From Paralvinella palmiformis (Eukaryota; Annelida; Polychaeta; Terebellida; Alvinellidae): a stretch of 64,000 bases of DNA. The stretch spans positions 184,501 through 248,500 of the forward strand of contig JAODUP010000330.1 in assembly GCA_025642065.1 (NCBI GenBank). Direction: 5' to 3'. The notes beneath the pieces were generated by a model. The model had not been told where the DNA came from, did no database searches, and saw nothing but the letters and a program-made list of their open reading frames with translations. Position numbers and translations under genes: made by a program. Shown piece after piece: positions 1 through 9,950 of this stretch (position 1 is the first letter of the stretch; every line of letters starts with the position of its first letter).

Positions 1-2020
1 TGTCATATCAGAGATTTCCTCATAAATGCCTCCTGTAGCCATTTTCTGAAACTAAAGCAAGACATTTTATTCTTACCTCAACTGATCTAGATCTAGTATT
101 ATAAAATATTATTCAATATTTAGTATATAAAAAATGTTTTTTTTTGTAAATAACTTTCTCTTAAATATTACCTCAAGATTGTGGGTGTAGTTATTTTAAT
201 AGTTCCAAGTAAATACAAAATATTGAGAGAGAAAGATATCTTTATAACAATCAGGATGGATGAATGTTGCTTAACGAGACACATCGGCACAATTTAGGCT
301 ATTCAGCTTTCTATAACGTCTTTATAACAATAAGGATTACTTGATTTGGATAGCTTTCTATCAATTGGTTTCTATAGTAGGTCTGTATACATCATTGAAT
401 TAATTACTTCAAATTTAAATGTTACCCATTGCTTATATTTAACATATAAAAATGAAGATTATTTTGTCAATATTGGCCATTTTGACCAGAGATATTGTAA
501 ATTTTAAAAATATCAAAAATTATTTAGATCTAATTTGTGTAAACATCAACAATCCTAAAAGCTGCTAAACGAGTATTTATAAATTGTAAATTTTCTAGTC
601 TAATTACGCAGCCATTACACTAATAAACCTACTTTTATGTAAGTTCTATACCCAAACTGTCACCTCCTAAAGTGTTTAATGGGTCTAGTACACAACGTTA
701 GCCGTTAGATGTATGGCAGACGACAAACAATATTAATATGGCAGTTGATCGAGTTGTTTATTGATCTAAGAAAAGAAACTGTAGACTGAGAGAATAGTCT
801 AGACCTCTTTTAAATTTATTATAGTCTATGATAAATGTTACTTGGTAATCTATTAACTCACCCAAACTTAGAAACTACAATCAGTATAAGTAACTCAAGT
901 TATGAACGTGACCAGAAGCATGCCGTATGGTGATATTGACAACCATATCTGATGTTATATGACATATGACAATGTCAAACAATGTACCTTACTTCTATGC
1001 CAATAACTCTCTTATGATATAATGTAGATATAACAATTTTGTTATCCGCATAAGCTAAGCCATATTAACTAATTATATTTAATATATTTATGTTATATAA
1101 TATCGATAATTAATTAAATATTACCTTCGATTACTGGAGCACGATTTAAAGTGTGCCGACTACACGTGCGTGTGATCTCCGGTAGGGGGCAGCAGTAGAC
1201 TTTATCACGCAACTCACTGGGTCAATGACGCAACTCAATTACGTTTTCCCTAATTCGTTGGTCTTTCACCAGGCTGGGCCACGTTCATTGCGAACCTTCA
1301 GCTTCTATGAGCTATTTATAACATAGAAAAACTCTTATTCTAGCTGTGTCATTTTAAAAGAAATTGTACAAAAGTGTGGCGTGTATAACAATCATAATAA
1401 TTATAAAAGACACAATAGACAATCAGCCGTAATAACGGTCAATACACTCAGTGGCCGTGGAATTGTTTTTTAATTTGATCGTTCAAAAAATAATATATTT
1501 AAAATGTTAATTATCCAGTATTATTATTGCCAAGAAACAATGGTTTTATTTCAATTAAATTTAACTTAATATTTTACATATTTCAGATATGACACACCTG
1601 ATTGAACATAGTCCATTGACCTGAAAGAAAACTAGACAGAGCACTCAGTGGTATTCAATTGGGCCGTCATAACGTTGAAGAGGCTGCGCTTCGAGTTTTG
1701 AAACTGTGAATACGGACATTTATTGTGATGTGTGCATTATAATTTTGTGTGAGCAGACAATCTGTATTACTCCTGTCCTATTATATGCCATGAAATATGC
1801 AAATGTCGTTTTAGGTAAGTCCGTAGATCTAGTTTAGTCGGGATCAAACGCCAGAGATAGAAGGGGATCGTGCAATAGGCTAAATATAACAATAACAGTT
1901 AAGCTTAATTTCCCGCCAAAAACAAACGACCCTTTAACAGCTATTTTAAATGTATTCCTTATACTTACCGATGAAAAGGCATTCCGTTTGTATTACTTCC
2001 ACGCCCACGGCTTATGCAGC
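1..2020. other. AT-rich stretch with no recognisable gene
   Basis: No long open frame and no recognisable repeat family is seen here. One exon-like interval (1587-1814) is listed separately. Short direct repeats such as two copies of a 'ctttataacaat' motif near 240 and 320 are visible but too short to interpret. Confidence 0.6.
1587..1814 (+). other. Exon-like interval, possible first coding exon
   Basis: The interval is preceded by a pyrimidine-containing acceptor-like 'atatttcag' and followed by a consensus donor 'ttttag|gtaagt' at 1815. Most of it has stops in all frames, so it would be mainly 5' untranslated. An ATG at 1790 opens a frame (MKYANVVL) that runs into the donor. No downstream exon was found in the next 2 kb, and the gene it would belong to is not recognised. 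It could be a chance match of splice consensus. Confidence 0.2.
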
Positions 2021-2085
2021 CAACGACACAACGACAACGACACAACGACAACGACACAACGACAACGACACAACGACACAACCAT
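2021..2085. repeat. 14-bp minisatellite (cacaacgacaacga)
   Basis: Four to five tandem copies of a 14-bp unit built from ACGACA and CAACGA sub-motifs are visible. The strong base skew gives a low-complexity open frame on the opposite strand, which is not a gene. Confidence 0.85.
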
Positions 2086-2524
2086 AATTCACCACGGTTT
2101 ATAAACCTGATTTTGCAGTCTTCGATTCTTTTTGTCCCAGCCGGAAGTTGGGAAATACTTATAAACAAACACGGATATGGTGTAATATATTAAAATACAC
2201 ATGAATACGAACAATCGTGAATATTTGAGAATAAATAATTATGAACAAACACTAAAATGTTCTGGCTAATAGAACTGACATTAAATATTTGTCAGACCAA
2301 GGTTTAATAAAATTATCACAATAGGTAGATTAATTTATGTTTAAGCAGAGATGTAGTTTGTTTTCAAAATCGGAAATGGCAAGCATACTCGAGTGCAAGC
2401 CGCTTCTCTTGTGGTAAAAGTCCTCCCCCCCCTACAAAATGCTCGTTGTTTTGACGCATCACGGTTGTCACAGCTTCTGATTTTCAAAGAGAAATACTCT
2501 AACAGCTTGCTCTATTACCATCGA

Positions 2525-2700
2525 GGGCGCTTCCGTCGTCTATCGGTAGCGTGTTGGACCACAGATCACTACCACCCGTGTTCAAATCTCGACGTGGGAA
2601 TATCTGAAGGGTGTTTCATCTTTGACTTCGCTTCATTACCTTTGGAGGTCGCTCGGCCCATTTAGCCTACCTTGTAAAACACCAATCATCGTCATCTATT
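2525..2700 (+). mobile_element. tRNA-derived SINE, family A, copy 1
   Basis: The 5' part is tRNA-like: an A-box-like segment 'cggtagcgtgttgg' and a B-box-like 'gttcaaatctcg'. A body segment shared by all family A copies follows (gtttcatctttgacttcg, then tttggaggtcgctcggccc), ending near an ATC-rich tail. The 12-mer TATTACCATCGA lies immediately upstream (2513-2524) and recurs at 3671-3682. This is best read as the target duplication of this SINE, now split by the element at 2701-3669. Confidence 0.8.
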
Positions 2701-3669
2701 CAGGGCAGGACATTAACGTTTGTCCGTTTGTCCGGGACAAGTGGTTTGCATGCAGGACAAGTAGATCGTCCCAAGGACTTGCCCGACAGGACAAGTAGAT
2801 CGTCCCAAGTACTTGCCCGACAGGACAAGTAGATAATCCCAAGTACTTGCCCGACAGGACAAGTAGATAATCCCAAGTACTTGCCCGACAGGACAAGTAG
2901 ATAATCCCAAGTACTTGCCCGACAGGACAAGTAGATAATCCCAAGTACTTGCCCGACAGGACAAGTAGATAATCCCAAGTACTTGCCCGACAGGACAAGT
3001 AGATAATCCCAAGTACTTGCCCGACAGGACAAGTAGATCGTCCCAAGTACTTGCCCGACAGGACAAGTAGATAATCCCAAGTACTTGCCGGACAGGACAA
3101 GTAGATAATCCCAAGTACTTCCCCCTGCCCCAAGGGACAAAAGTAGTTTCCCGTCCCCAAGGGGAAAAAACCCTTTGCCCGGAAAAGGAAAAACCCAAGT
3201 AAAACTGAAAGCCCAAAAAAAATCCGATAACGACTGTTTATTCGTCATTTCTTGACATTTCAATTTACGTGTCATTTTTCCCAGATCACCGTCCGGAAGT
3301 TTGCTAAAAGACTGAAACCAACTGCGCATGTCAAATACGTGGACCAATCGCAGCATCTGTTATCAATGTCTGCGGTTGTTTAGCCAGCGTAAAGTTGATC
3401 GTGGTTGGCTCGTCGGTGTCACCTGGTCACGGAAGTTTCAGTCCATGTGCTTGTGTTTACATCCGCTTTGCCTCCATGTGCTTGTGTTTCACAAATAAAT
3501 ATACAACAAATAAAAACACCATTCTTAATTCAACGCTGCTAATAAATTGTAAGTTCGCGTAATTCGATCATATTGTGGAGGTTTGTTGGGACAAGTAAAT
3601 GTCAGATGGGACAAGTCACATTTTGCAGCACTTGTTTTACAGGATCTCAAGAGTAAGTGTCATGCCCTG
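2701..3669. mobile_element. Inverted-repeat element carrying a 34-bp minisatellite
   Basis: The ends form an imperfect inverted repeat: CAGGGCAGGACATTAAC at the left, and the right end read in reverse is CAGGGCATGACACTTAC. It lies inside the duplicated target of SINE A copy 1, so it inserted after that SINE. The CAGGG start is hAT-like, but no 8-bp target duplication is seen: flanks are 'ctatt' and 'ttatt', giving at most 4-5 bp. No transposase is visible, so it would be non-autonomous. A related 'gacaagta' motif reappears near the right end (about 3590-3625). Confidence 0.55.
2756..3120. repeat. 34-bp minisatellite, about 10.7 copies
   Basis: The unit is GACAAGTAGATAATCC followed by CAAGTACTTGCCCGACAG. 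Variants carry 'gatcgtccc' for 'gataatccc'. Because 34 is not a multiple of 3 and the unit lacks minus-strand stops, all three minus frames stay open and encode the same Leu/Ser/Cys-rich repeat. These are artefacts of the array. Degenerate units continue to about 3200. Confidence 0.95.
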
Positions 3670-3682
3670 TTATTACCATCGA

Positions 3683-5242
3683 TGGCTCCCTTGTCAGATC
3701 CAGTGTTTCACCACTTGGTGAACAGGTGGCAGCACCGTTTTAGCGATTGCCGAGGTGTATAAACAAGCAGCCGCTGATGATCGCCAATAAATATTTGTTC
3801 ACGCAGTTTTTAAGAGAGTGCAAATGCCCAGGGAATGTACATTCAAAATTTAAATAACTTTTATCATTTGAACACGTTGTGTAATGCATGATCCCGGGTG
3901 TTGTTTGCAACGTTAACTATGTCGTCATGACGACGAAGCCAATCACTCGCTCGGCTTGCAAGAGGAATGACGGTAAATGTTAACTTTTCAAACTACTTTT
4001 TCTCCCGTTATTCAAACAAAGACGAACAAATAAACGACACTGCATATTTCTACAAGATTTGGTGTTACAAACAACACAAATTATTTCACTTGTCAATGTA
4101 TATTTGGCAGGCTTCAGGAGATTAAACTCGGTTCATGGGCGGGCGTCGTGCTCTGGCTAGAGCCGGTGAATCATGAAAAGCAGATGCCGATACATCAATT
4201 TGTTATGCTTCTTATCCACTTAAAATCATGAAAAATACATTTAATATTTACATTTAAGCAGTCTGTATGCAATTCTGTGAACTTCTTCCTCGATCTTAAA
4301 GAAAACAAAGCAAAATTAAGCTGTACAAGTCACTTGTTTAGTTGGAACTCCGTAATCGACTTGGCTGTAATTTGTGATCCTGATAACATTGTAAGATGGG
4401 TGTATACATCGGAAATCGAATCAGCGCTACCTGGCGAGTTAAATTGGGTATTTGGCAAGGGAGCCATCCCAACGTTCAGTATCTCGACAGAGTGAACTAA
4501 AGTTATCTAAATATTCGCCGTCCGGGAGCAGAACGACGGCACGAGAGTAGGTGTGACACTCGAACGAACAACATGTGTGAAGTATGGAATCGGGGGGTTC
4601 AGTATCCTTGTGAGTCATGCTCATCCCACCATATGGACACTCATCGAATCTCTACGCATGGATTGTTATGGTGTAGAGGGAACACTGCGACTCGGTGACC
4701 ATAGCCAGACCCCCCTCCCCCTCAAGAAGCGAGTACGTCACCACACTAAATAGCTACAGGAGCAGTTGGTCGTCATGTTACTAGTGAGAAGTCACCACAA
4801 ACCAACCTGAATGACTCAAGTGAAAATATTGTTTGTTCAATTCTGTAATAAAATATGGAATATGTATTAGTGTTGTTTCATATTAAATGGGGCAAATTAC
4901 CGCAACCCAAAATTATTTGTTCTCTCGAGAATCTTTCAATGCTACTACCGCACACATTTTAACACACACATCACACATCACACCAATACCGCATTATCTT
5001 TCTCTGTTATGACGACTATTTATACTCATCTGTTACATCTCATCTTGTTTATCACTTCATGGTTAATTGCATCATTTGGCTTAAGCTGTCCCAGAATTGG
5101 GCGTCGAGAAGCAGATGATTCTAACCACCACCCGCAAGAGCAGGCACCAAATGATATAAATTTATAATATTCTTGTCCCCTGTGTAGAGGATTTGCCTTT
5201 CTTCTACAGAATTAGTTTACGACATGTCTATATCTCTCTGTA
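3683..5242. other. Unassigned intergenic sequence
   Basis: No gene or known repeat was recognised. Short open frames at 4277-4495 and 4553-4753 have no family resemblance and no repeat of their composition elsewhere in the window. They are considered chance. Confidence 0.5.
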
Positions 5243-5292
5243 CATTTAGCCTACCTTGTGTACAAAAGTGACGGTAGAACATCAATCATCTC
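5243..5292 (+). mobile_element. SINE family A, 3'-end fragment
   Basis: A segment 'tttagcctaccttgtgtaca' followed by 'aaagtgacggtagaacatca' and an ATC-type tail matches the 3' third of the other family A copies. The tRNA-like head is absent, so this is a 5'-truncated copy. Confidence 0.65.
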
Positions 5293-5367
5293 TCTACTTG
5301 AAATGTACGACACCTATTACGAGGTGAAGTCTCCAATGAAAGTTGTTTACCTGTAAATCCGATAGTT

Positions 5368-5394
5368 TGTGTTTGTGTGTGTGTGTGTGTGTGT
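5368..5394. repeat. (GT)n microsatellite
   Basis: A run of GT dinucleotides interrupted once. Confidence 0.95.
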
Positions 5395-5696
5395 CACCGT
5401 TCTGCATGTGTACGATAGTTAGACAAACTGGCTTCACGCCGGTCGTACATTTTCTTGTCCAGATGGTCAACAGTCAGTACAGTTGTATTGTTTGTAATAA
5501 AACTGTACAACCATTTGTTGTACGACAACAGCGCGCTGGCCTCCCCAGATAAAGAAAATAGAATCGAGCTAAACAAGTTCTTTTGTTGACGAATTAAACT
5601 TGTACAGAGTCTGCGACATTCTGCCAGCGGATGGGGAAAAAGCCAAGCTATTATGGATGGTGTTTGGACGTGAGTTCTGCTGTCAATTGTAGGTTG

Positions 5697-5725
5697 ATAA
5701 TAATAATATTATAATAATAATAAAT
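5697..5725. repeat. (TAA)n microsatellite
   Basis: Imperfect TAA/ATT trinucleotide run. Confidence 0.8.
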
Positions 5726-5802
5726 TTCGCACCATATTCAACTTGACTAGCTCTACATTGAAAACAAAATTAAAATAACTTCTAGTTCACACAGTATAAA
5801 CC

Positions 5803-6136
5803 AGACATGGGGTCAATGCCATTTTGTCAATTCAAATTCAATTCCAAATATCCTAATTCCATTTTTGACCGACTCTGTTTTTTGCCTAATACCTTTTACC
5901 ATGAGTAGGTGCTCCGAGTACCTACTTGGAATACCTACTCCGAGTAGTTTATTTTCCAAGTAGGATTGTTGTGGAAGAAATATTTCTGAATTAAAAAGTA
6001 AATTAATTTGTGGATTTAATTTTTTGTGGAAATTCCAATTTTATCAATTCCAATTCCATTTTTTTTAAATAATTATTTCCAATTCCGGAAGTGACATTCA
6101 ATTCCATTTTCGGAATTGAATTAACCCCAACGTCTT
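5803..6136. mobile_element. hAT-type MITE, family hAT-1, complete copy
   Basis: This 334-bp element is flanked on both sides by a perfect 8-bp direct repeat GTATAAAC (5795-5802 and 6137-6144), the target-duplication length of the hAT superfamily. Its ends are inverted: CAGACATGGGGTCAAT at the left, and the right end read in reverse is AAGACGTTGGGGTTAAT. Subterminal 'caattcca' motifs are repeated. It has no coding capacity. The same termini or core recur at about 24233-24508, 43656-43795 and 54174-54477, and the 43.7-kb copy is joined to hAT transposase remains. Confidence 0.88.
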
Positions 6137-6395
6137 GTATAAACACATTTTATACATAAATACACTGGTTTATAGAATGAACCATTCAAAATATGTCCGT
6201 CAAATGTTACCAAGACCCGGAACCCAGCGGTCTCACAGGTTTTTGAATGTCTGAAACGGAATCTTGTACAGCGATCTGAAACGTACGGGAAGTCGGTTCA
6301 GCTGGAACAAAACTGAGATTTTATATTCCCTATTGTGAGTACTTGTGACCATATGTACAACACAGTTCTGGACTCATTGTAGGCAGTTTAAAAGC

Positions 6396-6396
<1 letters not shown>

Positions 6397-6440
<44 letters not shown>
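6397..6440. repeat. (GA)n microsatellite
   Basis: About 22 GA dinucleotides. Confidence 0.97.
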
Positions 6441-6444
<4 letters not shown>

Positions 6445-6445
<1 letters not shown>

Positions 6446-7000
6446 TATAACAATACATTGCCATAGTCCAGTCCAGAACTAATAAGAGCCAGGACTAAAG
6501 TTTCCATGTCTCATCATTTATGTACTTACGAATAAATCCTTTATTTATTTGACAATAACAGGACTTAAACGTGGAATTCACCTGATTCTCCATTCCTAGA
6601 GTATTATCTAATATAATTCTAGATTTCTCACAGACATGGAAGAATTTGTATAACTGGATCTTACTCTAATGCGAAAGTTCTGTTTTCTTCACATGTTGCT
6701 TGGATGAGAAAACAATGAATTTGGTATTGTCCTTGTTCAATTTCATCATGTTGCTGTTCCTCCAAATACCTATGTGTTCAATACAAGTTTCAATTGAAGA
6801 TTAAATATCATCCCATTTATCATATGGGTTTTAAATCGCGTAGTTCTTTTGTAATTCTTTTAGTCTTAAAACGTATACCTGTGGTACACCAAAATTAAGA
6901 CTTACATATGGTTATGTTTTATCCGCTACTGAAACACACTGAGTTCTATCGGTGAGGTACCACTTACTCCTAACCCACTTTTAATTCTGACATATCTGCT
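6445..7000 (-). pseudogene. L2/CR1-like LINE reverse transcriptase fragment
   Basis: The minus strand carries broken pieces of a reverse transcriptase matching the copy at 31.38-32.56 kb. It contains the segment leading to 'FGVP', the 'VFSSKQHVKKT'-like thumb segment and the 'RYINDET' region in that order. DNA shared with 41.03-41.46 kb includes 'gttgcttggatgagaaaac' and 'ttcaatttcatcatgttgct'. Stops and frameshifts are frequent and both ends are truncated. The source would be an APE-type LINE that moved by target-primed reverse transcription. The clade assignment is inferred from motif pattern only. Confidence 0.7.
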
Positions 7001-7571
7001 GAGTTAGTGGTGCCAATGGGCAAATAAAAAACGAGATCTTCTATGGCGCTGCCCCGTCAGACAGGGAACCCGTTTTTTGGCGTGAATTTTATCTTATTTC
7101 GGCCACCTTTCAGCACCGAACCCTTTATTTTATCAAAAAGGGACGTCTTTATTCCGCAATTTGACCATCTTTCACCGAAGCGGCAAATTTCCATCGCCCA
7201 CCACGTCAACATGGCGGTCAAGTGAGACTTGGAGGTGCAGGTTCTTGGATCTTAATCACCACGCTTCCCCCCCAAACAAACCCCCAACAAACCTGCCATT
7301 AATTGCATAACATTCGTAGACATGGAATTGCCAACGAAGCATCTCGTCTCCGATTTGTTGTTACAGCGATTTCTTCAGTTTGCTAAAGGGCGGAGCGAAT
7401 TAATCACAATAAAATGACAGCTCTAATATCGTCTTGGTTTGTGGAGGTGTTAAAATTATTGAATAAACAAAATCGCTCGGTGTAAATTAGGTCTACGTGC
7501 TGCTGGGAAAATTCACAACTTCGCTGCTCTCTGGAGTGAAGAATTATATTCTAAATTTATTTGGAACAACC

Positions 7572-7572
<1 letters not shown>
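7001..7572. other. Unassigned sequence
   Basis: No coding region or repeat family was recognised between the LINE fragment and the TA repeat. Confidence 0.5.

Positions 7573-7611
<39 letters not shown>
7573..7611. repeat. (TA)n microsatellite
   Basis: Pure TA run. Confidence 0.97.
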
Positions 7612-7614
<3 letters not shown>

Positions 7615-7813
7615 AAATCGGTAAATGATGTCGACGTATTACGTTGTCGAATTTCATAATCTGAACAAGATGGCGGCGTTTTAGGTTGACGAATTCTTGG
7701 TTCGAGATTTATAATTGTGTGCTATACTGTAAAACGGAAAATGTTGGTGTCATTTTAAATTGGCGATTTTTTGCCATTCACCAAATATGATTGTCAACAT
7801 TTGCCAATCGACA

Positions 7814-7814
<1 letters not shown>

Positions 7815-7858
<44 letters not shown>
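7815..7858. repeat. (TA)n microsatellite, possible LINE 3' tail
   Basis: A pure TA run. It lies where the 3' tail of the minus-strand I-type LINE would be expected if that LINE continues beyond the inverted-repeat insertion at 8105-8916. The tail role is inference. Confidence 0.9.
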
Positions 7859-7861
<3 letters not shown>

Positions 7862-8104
7862 TGTACATCTAAAATGTGTCCTCCATAGCACCCAGGCCGT
7901 TCAGATGACACAATGATTACAACATTGTACTATAAATATCCAGTTTGTTACCATCACCTTAACGGGTTGCAACGTGGTGTTGACACGTCCGGTAGTTAAC
8001 GTCAAACATATTCAAAGTATAACAATACAAGAATAGATAATAACAAGACAGATCAAATTATAAAGACCATAACAAATGTGTTTGTGTTCGTGGGATACGA
8101 TTCC

Positions 8105-8916
8105 TAGACGGGTGTCTGAAATAATGGCACCGGAAAAAAGGCACCTGGAAGAAATGGCACCATTGCAATTTGACAAAAAATGGCACCCTATTTATTTTTT
8201 CTGTATAGTTGGTTATTCATGCAATATTGCTACATACATGTATATTAATATATAGCATCACTCAACCACTTGGTTTTGCTTAACAAAGTACAGTATTATA
8301 TCAAATACAATATACATCACCCAACGCATAGCATCGGGTTTCCAGTGGATGTTGTGACCAGCTCCTTGAAGCAATTCTTGCTCCCATCTCGTCTGTCCAC
8401 ACATAACTGATGAAGACGAGACTGTAGCTGAGTGTACACACGTTTGATCGTTGAGTACAGGTGTACTGATTTGGGCAGCATCTGCTTTAAGCCAATCAAT
8501 CAGTTTCCACACAAATGTTCAATTCTGCGATTTCATGCCTCACACAGATTGTTAGTGCGCTGTTCGTCATCAAGGGTTACTTGTACAGGACTTAATTGAC
8601 TCTATGTTATCATTATCAAACACCAAGAGAATTATGGGAAGAGATTCCTTCAGATCTACAATTATTAATTGGTTTTATAAACAGGACTTCGCCTACTACC
8701 AATAACTAAACGTCAATAAGCAATAATAATTTTTTTCCATATTTCCATAGTGCTATTTCTTCCAGGTGCTATTTCTTCCAGATGCTATTTCTTCCAGGTG
8801 CTATTTCTTCCAGGTGTTATTTTTTCCAGGTTCTATTTCTTCCAGGTGCTATTTTTTCCAGGTGCTATTTCTTCCAGGTTCTATTTCTTCCAGTGCCATT
8901 ATTTCCGTCCGCCCTA
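8105..8916. mobile_element. Inverted-repeat DNA element with subterminal 16-bp repeats
   Basis: The left end TAGACGGGTGTCTGAAATAA is inverted at the right, where the reverse complement reads TAGGGCGGACGGAAATAATG. Both are followed by 'tggcac(c/t)gga'. Just inside the right end (8748-8893) is an array of about nine copies of a 16-bp unit, aggtgctatttcttcc. Two or three copies of its complement lie inside the left end. The right end falls exactly where the LINE ORF2 C-terminal motif stops, so it inserted into that LINE. No transposase is visible and the superfamily is unknown. Confidence 0.7.
8748..8893. repeat. 16-bp minisatellite (aggtgctatttcttcc)
   Basis: About nine tandem copies with small substitutions (gatgct, ggttct, gttatt). 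The reverse-complement unit 'ggaagaaatggcacc' occurs at 8148-8162 near the opposite end of the same element. Confidence 0.9.
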
Positions 8917-9950
8917 ATTAGATAGTGGACGGGGTCAAAGTTTTGGTTACAATGTAAGCAGAGTGCTTTATTATTTGGGCCGACAAAGCTTTTTGTGTTT
9001 ACCCAGCAGCGGAGGCGGCGTATGGGGTATGTCTGCTATTCTGTTGTTTATGAGGTGAATACCGGGAACAATGGTTTTATTGTACCAGGTACTTAATTTG
9101 GCTGTGTCTTGATTTGGTGTTATTTGTTTTCTGTAGATATTCTGTTATCATGTGTTTGTAGGCACCTGGTGTCTGTTCTGTGTGTAGGATGTTGGTTAGG
9201 TTAGTGGCTTCGTTGGCCAGAGCGTCGGCTCGTTCATTACCCTCGATATTTGTGTGGCTGGGAACCCAATATAGAGTGGTTAGACTGCCACGTTGGCTTA
9301 ATGCAGAGGCGGAGTTAATAATTTTCGTTGTGATTTCTGGATATGTTGGTGTTTTTGTTTGTGCCAGGATTTTGATGGCTGCCATCGAGTCTTGAGTGTA
9401 TGATTGTGTCTACGTGTCTGTCTTGTGCCTTCCGCCATGAAGTTCTGCTAGAGTGATTGGTGTGTGGTCGGGGAGTCTTCCACAGGGATTTCGGTGTACT
9501 CCCTCCAAAAAACAGGCCCAGGCAGATTTTCCATCCTGGCCGACACTGGCATCTGTGTAGATGTTTATTGCTGCCTGGTGTCTGTACAGGGAAGAGACCC
9601 TGTCCGAAGCCTCAGTGAATGCCCCTTGTGGGTCTTGGGTTTTTGATTTTCTGTTTACGATAATTATGGTCAATGGGTAGTCGCGCAATGGAGCAGTTTC
9701 CTTGGCATCCGGAGGGTGGATTGCTGGAATCCCCATGTCCCTCTGAATATCAGCTGCTTTCATGGCCCAACTTCTGTTAATGTGTACTCTGGGGTCTTTG
9801 TGTAAGCTTTCTTGTATTTTAGATGTGATTTGTACTGGGTTCGGTTTTGTCGCTGTTCTTAATATGTATTTGGCTGTGTCTCCTCTAATGAGATGGGCAA
9901 TAGGGGGGATGCCGGATTATCTGCTGATAAGGGCAGAGGGGGCAGTAGGG
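8917..9950 (-). pseudogene. I-type LINE ORF2: RNase H and C-terminal region
   Basis: The minus-strand frame at 9410-9763 contains 'INIYTDASVGQDGKSAWACF', the first RNase H catalytic block with its Asp. The frame at 9077-9385 contains 'LYWVPSHTNIEGNERADALA', the His and final Asp blocks. A Cys/His motif 'CLHCNQNFDPVHYLI' near 8930 resembles the C-terminal knuckle of I-group ORF2. The enzyme would degrade the RNA strand of the cDNA hybrid. The pieces lie in different frames, so the copy is broken. The end is cut by the element at 8105-8916. Confidence 0.85.

Noticed and set aside
2696..3356. Three overlapping minus-strand ORFs of 154-218 codons
   Set aside because: They are the same 34-bp repeat read in three frames. 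No codon-level constraint and no family resemblance.
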